From Prevotellaceae bacterium (lineage in GTDB: Bacteria; Bacteroidota; Bacteroidia; Bacteroidales; UBA932), in NCBI GenBank assembly GCA_031268055.1, contig JAIRXY010000273.1:1-5588 (forward strand): a stretch of DNA of 5,588 bases, in the 5' to 3' direction. Position numbers and translations under genes: made by a program. Of the stretch, positions 1-5,540 are shown piece after piece; position 1 is the stretch's first letter; every line of letters begins with the position of its first letter. Below the pieces are notes generated by a model. That model searched no databases. It was not told where the DNA came from and saw only the letters and a list, made by a program, of their open reading frames with translations.

Positions 1-2
1 AT

Positions 3-1346
3 ATGAGCGAAGCACAGGCCAGGGCGCAAATTCTGGCAATGACGGCTGCATACTGCGACCGCTTTCTTGCTCCCAAGCCTTACGCCAAAGGGCAGCGCAT
101 TGCGTATGCCTCGCGGGTGTTCGACAGCAAAGAGCTGTCTAACTTGGTGGATAGCGCTTTGGATTTTTGGCTTACGGCGGGAAGATACACCGAAGCTTTT
201 GAAAATCAATTTTCCAAAGCCGTCAACAGCGCCTTTTGCTCTCTGGTAAACTCCGGCTCGTCGGCCAACCTGCTTGCGTTCATGGCGCTCACCTCGCCCC
301 TGCTGGGCGAAAGGGCTATACGGCGCGGCGACGAGGTGATTACGGTGGCCGCTGCGTTTCCGACAACGGTAGCGCCCGTTGTGCAGTTTGGCGCTGTACC
401 CGTGCTGGTTGACGTCACCATACCGCAGTACAACGTTGATACCTCCCGTTTGGAGGAGGCGCTTTCCGAAAAAACAAGGGCCGTATTCCTTGCCCACACC
501 CTGGGAAATCCATTTGATTTGAAGGCCGTGAAGCAGTTCTGCGACAAGCATCGGCTGTGGCTCATTGAGGATAGCTGCGATGCGCTTGGCTCAAAGTATA
601 CGATTGACGGCGACGAAAAATTCACCGGTACCGTTGGCGACATCGGCACAGCCAGCTTCTACCCCGCACACCATATAACTATGGGCGAGGGCGGCGCTGT
701 GTACACCAACAACCCGTTGCTGCATAAAATTATTCGCTCCATGCGGGACTGGGGCAGAGATTGCGTATGCCCCGGCGGAAAGGACAACCTCTGCGGACGG
801 CGCTTTGACAAGCAGCACGGCGAGCTGCCCCTTGGGTACGACCACAAGTACGTCTACAGCCACTTTGGATACAACCTTAAAGTTACGGACATGCAGGCCG
901 CCATTGGGTGCGCCCAGCTGGAAAAGCTGCCCGCCTTTGTGGAGCGGCGCAGGCACAATTGGCAGCGGCTAAGCGACGGGCTAAGCGACGTGCAGGATAG
1001 GCTAATTCTGCCGGAGCCTGCTCCCAGCTCAACCCCCAGCTGGTTTGGCTTTACGCTGACCTGCAAGGGCAGCGCACCGGCCACGCGGAGCCGCTTAACG
1101 CAATTTATTGAGCGCAGCGGCGTACAAACGAGAGCGCTCTTTGCCGGAAACATCGTAAAGCACCCCTGCTTTGACGAAATGCGGCAAAAGGGCGCAGGGT
1201 ACAGGGTTGTTGGGTCGTTGGAGGCCACGGACACGGTGTTGAACAACACCTTCTGGCTGGGCGTTTACCCCGGCATGACCGACGAAATGGTGGACAGAAT
1301 GGTGGAGGTGGTCAAGGACGGTGTAAGGCACTTAAGGGAAGCTTGA
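3..1346 (+). CDS. rfbH: CDP-4-keto-6-deoxy-D-glucose 3-dehydrase (RfbH/E1 type)
   Basis: The 447-residue product belongs to the DegT/DnrJ/EryC1/StrS aminotransferase fold family but is a dehydrase. Established for the family: E1 uses PMP and a [2Fe-2S] cluster, with a partner reductase (E3), to remove the C3 hydroxyl of CDP-4-keto-6-deoxyglucose, leading to 3,6-dideoxyhexoses such as abequose, paratose, tyvelose or ascarylose. Seen here: the PLP-lysine position is histidine (FYPAHHITMGEGG, H223), the hallmark separating E1/RfbH from true aminotransferases. Cys192, Cys254, Cys256 and Cys264 form a C-X61-C-X1-C-X7-C pattern matching the cluster ligands. The motif GYDHKYVYSHFGYNLKVTDMQ near 278-297 is typical of RfbH. 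Length is close to the usual ~435-440, so the gene looks complete. The ATG lies 2 bases inside the window, so its ribosome site cannot be seen and a slightly earlier start is possible. The E3 reductase is not in the window. GDP-sugar dehydrase ColD also has the histidine but lacks the cysteine cluster. Confidence 0.93.
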   Translation: MSEAQARAQILAMTAAYCDRFLAPKPYAKGQRIAYASRVFDSKELSNLVDSALDFWLTAGRYTEAFENQFSKAVNSAFCSLVNSGSSANLLAFMALTSPLLGERAIRRGDEVITVAAAFPTTVAPVVQFGAVPVLVDVTIPQYNVDTSRLEEALSEKTRAVFLAHTLGNPFDLKAVKQFCDKHRLWLIEDSCDALGSKYTIDGDEKFTGTVGDIGTASFYPAHHITMGEGGAVYTNNPLLHKIIRSMRDWGRDCVCPGGKDNLCGRRFDKQHGELPLGYDHKYVYSHFGYNLKVTDMQAAIGCAQLEKLPAFVERRRHNWQRLSDGLSDVQDRLILPEPAPSSTPSWFGFTLTCKGSAPATRSRLTQFIERSGVQTRALFAGNIVKHPCFDEMRQKGAGYRVVGSLEATDTVLNNTFWLGVYPGMTDEMVDRMVEVVKDGVRHLREA

Positions 1347-1353
1347 AGGAAGG
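1346..1353 (+). promoter_or_regulatory. Ribosome binding site for the GtrA gene
   Basis: AAGGAAGG lies 4 bases before the ATG at 1358 and overlaps the stop codon of rfbH. It supports the ATG rather than the in-frame TTG at 1343, which overlaps the rfbH stop and would add five residues (MKEGN). Bacteroidetes often do not rely on strong Shine-Dalgarno sites, so this is supporting evidence only. Confidence 0.45.
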
Positions 1354-1357
1354 AAAC

Positions 1358-1765
1358 ATGCGCAGCTTCGTCAAAAATATGCTACAAAAACAGCTGGTAA
1401 GGTACCTGATGGTGGGAGTACTGAACACTGCATTTGGCTACGGCGTTTACGCCCTGCTGATATGGGCTGGCGCGCACTACACCCTTGCCACGTTGGTCAG
1501 CACCGTGCTGGGGATTTTATTCAACTTCAAAATGTACGGTACGCTGGTTTTTAAGAATAAATCAAACCGCTTAATCCTGAAATATTTAGCCGTTTACGGC
1601 TTTCTCTACTTGTGCGGTAATCTATGGATTTTTTTCTTCAAAAAAATAGGAGTAGACGCCTATACTTCGGGAGCTTGTTGGCTAATTCCCAATGCACTGC
1701 TGGGGTTTGTGCTAAACCGAATGTTTGTTTACAAAAAAACAAAAGAGCAGATGGGAGGAGGTTAG
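1358..1765 (+). CDS. GtrA-family membrane protein
   Basis: The 135-residue product is a small hydrophobic protein with four predicted membrane helices, at about residues 14-34, 41-56, 73-93 and 101-121. The N-terminal pattern RYLMVGVLNTAFGYGVYALL, the middle FNFKMYGTLVF after helix 2 and the C-terminal FVLNRMFVYKK are characteristic of the GtrA/DPMS3-like family. Family members are proposed to flip, or help use, polyprenyl-phosphate-linked sugars across the inner membrane, as in O-antigen glucosylation (GtrABC), teichoic/arabinogalactan glycosylation and exopolysaccharide loci. It starts 11 bases after the rfbH stop, so the two are very likely co-transcribed. The usual partner, a GtrB-like polyprenyl-phosphate glycosyltransferase, is absent from the window. 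The downstream GT-C enzyme could be the user of the lipid-linked sugar, but that is inference. The substrate is unknown. The protein ends in MGGG, encoded by a G-rich stretch. Confidence 0.85.
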   Translation: MRSFVKNMLQKQLVRYLMVGVLNTAFGYGVYALLIWAGAHYTLATLVSTVLGILFNFKMYGTLVFKNKSNRLILKYLAVYGFLYLCGNLWIFFFKKIGVDAYTSGACWLIPNALLGFVLNRMFVYKKTKEQMGGG

Positions 1766-1913
1766 ATAGGAGAATTATGGTATTACAGCAGCACGCGGGG
1801 AGGGGGGCTTTGTGCAGCGCCGAGACGTTGCGCGCAACCTTTCTGCTACTTGATTGACCAAAAAACATTTTAGTTCTTTATATTTACTCACTACTAAGAA
1901 TACATACTGACAT
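1766..1913. other. Spacer between the GtrA and glycosyltransferase genes
   Basis: The 148 bases have no convincing gene. They hold an uninterrupted purine run GGGGAGGGGGG at 1797-1807, a perfect 12-bp palindrome GTTGCGCGCAAC at 1827-1838, and an AT-rich stretch from about 1857 to the next start codon that contains a weak promoter-like match. A 26-codon open frame (1777-1857) with AGGAG ahead of its ATG is present but resembles nothing I recognise. The spacer suggests that the glycosyltransferase may have its own promoter rather than depending only on read-through from rfbH. Confidence 0.5.
1854..1886 (+). promoter_or_regulatory. Possible Bacteroidetes-type promoter for the GT-C gene
   Basis: TTG at 1854-1856 is followed after 22 bases by TATATTTA at 1879-1886, which is one mismatch (final G to A) from the Bacteroidetes -7 consensus TAnnTTTG. 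The spacing falls in the reported 17-23 range. The expected start would be about 20 bases before the ATG at 1914, leaving a short leader. The match is imperfect in an AT-rich stretch, so chance is a real alternative. Confidence 0.3.
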
Positions 1914-4115
1914 ATGAAAAAGGAAATAAAAGGAGCTCAGAAAGAGGTTGCTACCAAGCAGGCCGCGCCTCCTGTCGGCGCAAAAGAAAGCGCAGCGTGG
2001 CGGTGGGCTTTTATCGGCTTGCTGGCCGTTGCGCTGGTGGCCATTGTGAGGCTTTGCCTCGACGCTGGCATTTCGGGCGACGAGCATTTTCACTACAAGC
2101 ATGCCGCGGACGTGTACAGCTTCTACATGTCGGGAGGAAAGGATACGGTGGCCGCCACCATGACCCAGCAAAACAACATGCCGAGCTACGGGCAGGTGGT
2201 GGACAACATTGCATTTTTTGTGGGCAAAATTCTCCATGCGGAAGACTACATGACAGTTCGGCACGTGGTAAACGCCATTTGCGGGTGGCTGGCCATGCTT
2301 TTTGCCTCGCTCATTGCTTTTCGCGTGAGCAAGCAGTGGAAAGCGGCTATTCTGGTGTTGATACTCATGTTCTTCTCCCCCCGATTTTTGGGACATTCGT
2401 TCAACAACCTGAAGGATTTGCCGCTGGCCACGGGCATGATTATGGGCTTGTACTACATCATTGTCTTTTTGCAGGATTTTCCAAAGGTCAAAAAAGCTAC
2501 TATGGTCATGCTGGCGGTGAGCATTGGGTTTGCCATTGCCGTCCGCATTGGAGGCTTGCTGCTCATTGCCTACTTTGGCTTGTTTTGCGCGGTGCTGTTC
2601 ATCAAAAATTACAAGCTTTCGGGTATTTGGACAAAGCCCAATAGCCTGCTTTTTGGAAAAATGCTCAAGTGGGGGCTAATCGTTGTCGTTGCAGGCTACG
2701 CCTTGGCCATGCTGCTGTGGCCTTACGGGATGGCAAATCCAATTGAGCGCCCAAAGTTTGTGCTTTCCTACATGTCGCAGTTTGCCATTAGCATCAGGCA
2801 GAATTTTGAAGGTAAAATGATTTGGTCTTCGGAGCTGCCGCTATACTACACAACAAAATTTATTCTGATAACCATTCCGATTGCCGTTATTGTGGGCTTT
2901 ACGGTATACCTGTTTGCTGGAGGATTAAAAAAGGAGAGCTGGTTCGAAACGTTTATGATTTACTTTGCGTTTATTTTCCCCATCTTCTGGATAACCTACA
3001 CCAAGGCCAACGTTTACGGAGGATGGCGGCACTCCATGTTTTCGTATCCGCCTATGGTTGTGGCGGCTGGATTGGGATTTAACGCGCTGATAAATTGGAT
3101 TACCCAAAAAATCAGGAAGAGGTCGATGAGAACCACCAACATTGCCTGCGCCGTCGGCATTGGCGGCGTGCTGATGCTGCTTTCCGGACCCATTCTTCAC
3201 ACTATTCGCAACCACCCCTACGAGTACGTTTACTTCAACGACCTTGTAGGCGGCATGAAGCAGGCCTTTGGCCGCTACGAGCTGGACTACTACTACCACT
3301 CCTCCCGCGAGGCCTCGGAGTGGATAAAGGCGGATGTGGCCAAAAACGGCGCGCCCGACAGCACGCGCAAAACAAAGGTGGTAACGTGGCATCAGCCTTC
3401 CGTGGCCTACTGCTTCCGCAACGACACCGCCAACTTCTCCGTGGGCTTTGCCCGCTGGTACGAGCGTGGGTACAGCGATTGGGACTACGCTGTTTTTGTC
3501 GTGACCGGAATAAATCCGGAGCTGCAAAAGAGCAAAAGCGCTTTTCCGCCAAAGAATACCGCCTATCAGGTAAAGGTTGACGGCATGCCCATTTGCCTTG
3601 TGCTCAAGCGCAGCGACAGGTCAGATTACTACGGGCATCGGGCAATGCAGCAGGGGCAGGTTGGCGAAGCGATTGAGTACCTGCAAAAAGCGCTGGAGTA
3701 TGACAGCTACAACGAGCAGGCGCTGGACGACCTCATCAGCATATACTCGCGCATGCAGATGACCGATTCGGCGCTGGAGCTGGCCAAGCGGTGGGTAAAG
3801 TTTAACAAGGGAAGCTCGGCCGCGCTCACCCACGTGGCAACGCTCTACCTCAACAAGGGTGACTTGTCGAACGCGCTCCTTACGGCCAACGCCGTCACTA
3901 AGCTCAACTCTCGCGATATATCGGGCTTGTGGATTGCGGCAAACGTGTACGCTCAGGAGAATAACCCAAATGCCGCGCTGCAAAACCTGAACAGGATACT
4001 GCAAATGCGCGCCAACTTCAAGCCTGCCTACCAGCTCATGGCGCAGGTGTACAGCGCCGCGGGCAACAAGCAGCAGGCGCAGCGCGTTATTGAGGCAATG
4101 AACAGCATACCGTAG
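1914..4115 (+). CDS. GT-C (GT39/PMT-like) membrane glycosyltransferase with C-terminal TPR repeats
   Basis: The 733-residue product has a short charged cytoplasmic N-terminus and about eleven hydrophobic segments between residues 30 and 424. Following TM1 is SGDEHFHY (D56-E57), matching the acidic first-loop motif that in GT-C enzymes such as PMT and ArnT carries the catalytic aspartate. HSFNNLKDLP (161-170) resembles the second conserved loop. GGWRHSMFSYPP (369-380) and HPYEYVYFNDLVGG with ELDYYYHSS (434-464) match conserved signatures of bacterial GT39-like proteins. Residues 430-565 form a soluble, probably periplasmic region. From about 573 to the end are roughly five TPR units (573-600, 601-635, 636-668, 669-702, 703-733), for example GQVGEAIEYLQKALEYDSYN. 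Family knowledge suggests sugar transfer from a polyprenyl-phosphate sugar to a lipid or protein acceptor on the periplasmic side. Donor and acceptor are unknown. It follows rfbH and gtrA on the same strand, consistent with surface-glycan work. The ATG at 1914 fits the start of the lysine-rich N-terminus. Confidence 0.82.
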   Translation: MKKEIKGAQKEVATKQAAPPVGAKESAAWRWAFIGLLAVALVAIVRLCLDAGISGDEHFHYKHAADVYSFYMSGGKDTVAATMTQQNNMPSYGQVVDNIAFFVGKILHAEDYMTVRHVVNAICGWLAMLFASLIAFRVSKQWKAAILVLILMFFSPRFLGHSFNNLKDLPLATGMIMGLYYIIVFLQDFPKVKKATMVMLAVSIGFAIAVRIGGLLLIAYFGLFCAVLFIKNYKLSGIWTKPNSLLFGKMLKWGLIVVVAGYALAMLLWPYGMANPIERPKFVLSYMSQFAISIRQNFEGKMIWSSELPLYYTTKFILITIPIAVIVGFTVYLFAGGLKKESWFETFMIYFAFIFPIFWITYTKANVYGGWRHSMFSYPPMVVAAGLGFNALINWITQKIRKRSMRTTNIACAVGIGGVLMLLSGPILHTIRNHPYEYVYFNDLVGGMKQAFGRYELDYYYHSSREASEWIKADVAKNGAPDSTRKTKVVTWHQPSVAYCFRNDTANFSVGFARWYERGYSDWDYAVFVVTGINPELQKSKSAFPPKNTAYQVKVDGMPICLVLKRSDRSDYYGHRAMQQGQVGEAIEYLQKALEYDSYNEQALDDLISIYSRMQMTDSALELAKRWVKFNKGSSAALTHVATLYLNKGDLSNALLTANAVTKLNSRDISGLWIAANVYAQENNPNAALQNLNRILQMRANFKPAYQLMAQVYSAAGNKQQAQRVIEAMNSIP

Positions 4116-4154
4116 CGCGGGGCGGCTTTCAGCGTCAACGCTTTTTGCCCGCGC
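4115..4154 (+). terminator. Possible terminator in the convergent gap
   Basis: An inner hairpin AGCG-TCAA-CGCT (4131-4142) runs into T5 (4142-4146), giving a small intrinsic-terminator shape for the + strand transcript. It sits inside a wider inverted repeat, GCGCGGG (4115-4121) with CCCGCGC (4148-4154). The position between two convergent genes fits. The inner stem is only 4 bp, and for the - strand there is no T-run after the stem, so any termination of the phosphatase transcript here would be weaker. Confidence 0.4.
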
Positions 4155-4164
4155 GCGGCAACCC

Positions 4165-4773
4165 TTACAGCACGCCCAGACGCTTTAGCGCTTCGCGCGC
4201 TTGCGCCGCCGAGGTAAACAAAATTGGCGTTATGCCCATTTCTTTTGCGGCGTCAAGGTTTTCCTGCCTGTCGTCGATGAACGCGCACTGCGCGGGGTGC
4301 AGCTTGTAACGCTCCAAAAGAATGGCGTAAATTTGGGGGGTAGGCTTGCAAACCTTTTCTTCGCCCGAGAGCACAATGCCGTCGAACGAATTGAAAAAAG
4401 GGTGCGCCTTGCGAACTATCGGAAAAGTCTCCGCCGACCAGTTGCTAAGCCCGTAGGTAGCATATCCGGCGTTTTGCAGCTGGGTAAGCAGGGCAACGCT
4501 CTCGACGTTCTCGTCGCCAAGAGACTCGTACCAGCGGGCGTGGTAGGCGGCAATGTAGCGGCTATGCTGAGGATATTTTGCCTTCATGCTTTGCTCGTTG
4601 TCGGCAAGCGATACGCCGCTATCCAAGCTGTTGTTCCACTCATCTTTCCATACGTTTTGCATGAAATTTTCCAGCTCCTCTGCCGGTACCATGTCACGGA
4701 ATATTCTGCGGGGGTCCCACTCAATGAGTACATTTCCAAAATCGAAGATAATACTTTTAAGGCTGCTGTGCAT
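4165..4773 (-). CDS. HAD-superfamily phosphatase, YihX-like (subfamily IA)
   Basis: The 202-residue product shows the four HAD motifs. Motif I is IIFDFGNVLIEWD with nucleophile D11, motif II is YGLSNWS with S110, motif III is CKPTPQIYAIL with K143, and motif IV is FIDDRQENLDAA with D167/D168. A helical cap lies between motifs I and II. The order and wording (DxGNV, LSN, KP.pqIY, IDD..eN) match the YihX-like group. E. coli YihX hydrolyses alpha-D-glucose-1-phosphate, but the natural substrate here cannot be read from sequence. As in YihX, the second Asp of the usual DxD is Gly13. I chose the ATG at 4773 because it places motif I at residue 11, as is normal for the family. A TTG at 4812 is in frame and would add 13 residues (MNLLNFITQHTPT) without family support. 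The gene converges on the glycosyltransferase and has its own promoter, so it is probably not part of the polysaccharide operon. A role in sugar-phosphate turnover is possible. Confidence 0.87.
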   Translation of the reverse strand: MHSSLKSIIFDFGNVLIEWDPRRIFRDMVPAEELENFMQNVWKDEWNNSLDSGVSLADNEQSMKAKYPQHSRYIAAYHARWYESLGDENVESVALLTQLQNAGYATYGLSNWSAETFPIVRKAHPFFNSFDGIVLSGEEKVCKPTPQIYAILLERYKLHPAQCAFIDDRQENLDAAKEMGITPILFTSAAQAREALKRLGVL

Positions 4774-4839
4774 TGTCGGAGTATGTTGTGTTATGAAGTT
4801 CAATAAGTTCAAGCCATGCTATGTTCCTTAGCCGAGCGG

Positions 4840-4870
4840 CAAAGGTAGTCATTTTGGCCAACTCCGCAAA
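4840..4870 (-). promoter_or_regulatory. Bacteroidetes sigma-RpoD-type promoter of the HAD gene
   Basis: Read on the - strand, TTTG (complement of 4867-4870, the end of a T-run) is followed after 19 bases by TACCTTTG (complement of 4840-4847), an exact match to the Bacteroidetes -7 element TAnnTTTG at accepted spacing. Transcription would begin near 4833, giving a leader of about 60 bases before the ATG at 4773. Orientation, spacing and position relative to the gene all agree. This is the best evidence for the taxonomic assignment. Confidence 0.72.
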
Positions 4871-4919
4871 AAAATCACAGTTCTTTCCTCGGCCTCGACC
4901 CGCACGGCTATAAGCACGC

Positions 4920-4948
4920 CGCCGCCACGCGGCGCGCAAGCTGCGCGC
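4920..4948. repeat. Two overlapping GC-rich hairpins
   Basis: CGCCGC-CAC-GCGGCG (4920-4934) is a 6-bp stem with a 3-base loop. GCGCGCA-AGC-TGCGCGC (4932-4948) is a perfect 7-bp stem with a 3-base loop. They share bases 4932-4934, so only one can form fully at a time. An 8-bp perfect palindrome GTGTACAC follows at 4953-4960. Neither stem has a following T-run, so these are not simple terminators. They lie upstream of the HAD promoter and could be protein-binding sites or merely GC-rich spacer. Confidence 0.45.
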
Positions 4949-5135
4949 TGTCGTGTACACCTCCCAATTTCACCCTCACGGGGAATTTTTTTACGGCGTG
5001 TGGCGATGCGCTGCATCCTGTAAATTCAAAAATCCCGAAAATTCCGGCTCGGATAAAAAGTAGGTATACAGAGGAATTTCAAATCCACAACCTCCAACTG
5101 ATTGCTTTGACAACATTATTTAACTGCTAATATTT

Positions 5136-5165
5136 TTTGAGTTGTAAAAAAAATATTTACTTTTG
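5136..5165 (+). promoter_or_regulatory. Bacteroidetes-type promoter pointing right, no gene identified
   Basis: TTTG at 5136-5139 is followed after 18 bases by TACTTTTG at 5158-5165, an exact match to TAnnTTTG, and then by C as is common. The surrounding 5101-5165 is strongly AT-rich, unlike the rest of the window, and contains an A8 tract (5146-5153). A 5-bp inverted repeat, ACAAC (5110-5114) and GTTGT (5141-5145), flanks the upstream part. Transcription would begin at about 5172. No credible coding start follows within the window. Confidence 0.6.
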
Positions 5166-5308
5166 CCTTGTCTAAATTTACGGGTCATATTGACAAATTG
5201 TTTAGAAAAACAACGTTTGATTTAGTTTTCATACCGCAAACCTCTGCAACCGCGGCGTTTTTTTCAGGCACCATGCAGGCAATAGCTTGCAGGTTGCTGG
5301 GTGTAGAG

Positions 5309-5389
5309 GTGCGTATGTGGGTACAGATACGCATGTGCATATGCATACGAATGACATGCACACACGAATATGGGTACGCGTACACATAT
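5309..5389. repeat. Cluster of alternating purine-pyrimidine tracts with palindromes
   Basis: Perfect purine-pyrimidine alternation occurs at 5309-5319 (11 bp), 5327-5349 (23 bp), 5354-5366 (13 bp) and 5374-5389 (16 bp). The tracts mix GC, GT/AC and AT steps. Within them are the 10-bp palindromes TGCATATGCA (5336-5345) and GTACGCGTAC (5374-5383), and a hairpin with a 7-bp stem, TGCGTAT (5310-5316) with ATACGCA (5327-5333). Such sequence can adopt left-handed Z-DNA or cruciforms under supercoiling; whether it does here is unknown. Confidence 0.65.
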
Positions 5390-5398
5390 TACAATAAT

Positions 5399-5436
5399 CA
5401 TCTACTTGGATGCCCTTGATGATGTCTCTGTAGATG
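5399..5436. repeat. Inverted repeat with 7-bp arms
   Basis: CATCTAC (5399-5405) and GTAGATG (5430-5436) are perfect inverted arms around a 24-base loop. The right arm overlaps the start of the ATGTCTCT-like units. No T-run follows, so it is not a terminator. Confidence 0.35.
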
Positions 5437-5477
5437 CTCCAATGTTTCCACATGTCCCTAATATTTCTAATGTCTCT
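5422..5477. repeat. Degenerate short direct repeats, ATGTCTCT-like
   Basis: Six successive units of about 7-12 bases share the core AT-G-T-Y-Y-C-T: ATGTCTCT (5422), ATGCTCCA (5434), ATGTTTCC (5442), ATGTCCCT (5452), ATTTCTA (5463) and ATGTCTCT (5470). On the other strand they read as AGRGACAT-like units. The first and last copies are identical. Spacing is irregular (12, 8, 10, 11 and 7), so this is a decayed or naturally degenerate array, not a CRISPR. Confidence 0.5.
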
Positions 5478-5494
5478 TAATAAATAAATAATAG

Positions 5495-5525
5495 ATATAC
5501 GTACGCGCATGCATCACGCACGCGC
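5495..5525. repeat. Second alternating purine-pyrimidine tract
   Basis: Bases 5495-5514 alternate purine and pyrimidine perfectly for 20 bp and include TACGTA, CGCGC and ATGCAT. After one break, 5515-5525 alternate again for 11 bp (CACGCACGCGC). The CG-rich core makes this the most Z-prone tract in the window. It follows an A/T-rich run (TTAATAAATAAATAATA, 5477-5493). Confidence 0.6.
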
Positions 5526-5540
5526 TGCACACATACCGGC

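Noticed and set aside
4201..4806. Long + strand open frame opposite the HAD gene
   Set aside because: It is antisense to a gene with all four HAD motifs, and its own translation shows no recognisable domain.
4774..4812. Longer start (TTG at 4812) for the HAD protein
   Set aside because: It adds 13 residues not expected before motif I. The ATG at 4773 gives the normal family N-terminus.
4966..4992. CCC-TCAC-GGG followed by T7, terminator-like on +
   Set aside because: The stem is only 3-4 bp and no + strand gene precedes it; the neighbouring gene runs the other way.
5255..5267. CCGCGG followed by a T7 run, considered as an attenuator
   Set aside because: No stable stem of more than 3-4 bp directly precedes the T-run.
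5168..5419. Open frame on + starting at TTG just after the orphan promoter
   Set aside because: It has no ATG until 5273, its second half is a translation of the alternating purine-pyrimidine tracts (rich in Met, Cys, Ile, Arg and Tyr), and there is no recognisable motif.
5229..5510. Open frame on - across the repeat zone, with RDI/RNI-like repeats
   Set aside because: The apparent peptide repeat only reflects the degenerate DNA units. The rest has the Cys/Thr/His bias of CA/TG-rich DNA, and there is no promoter or ribosome site ahead of it.
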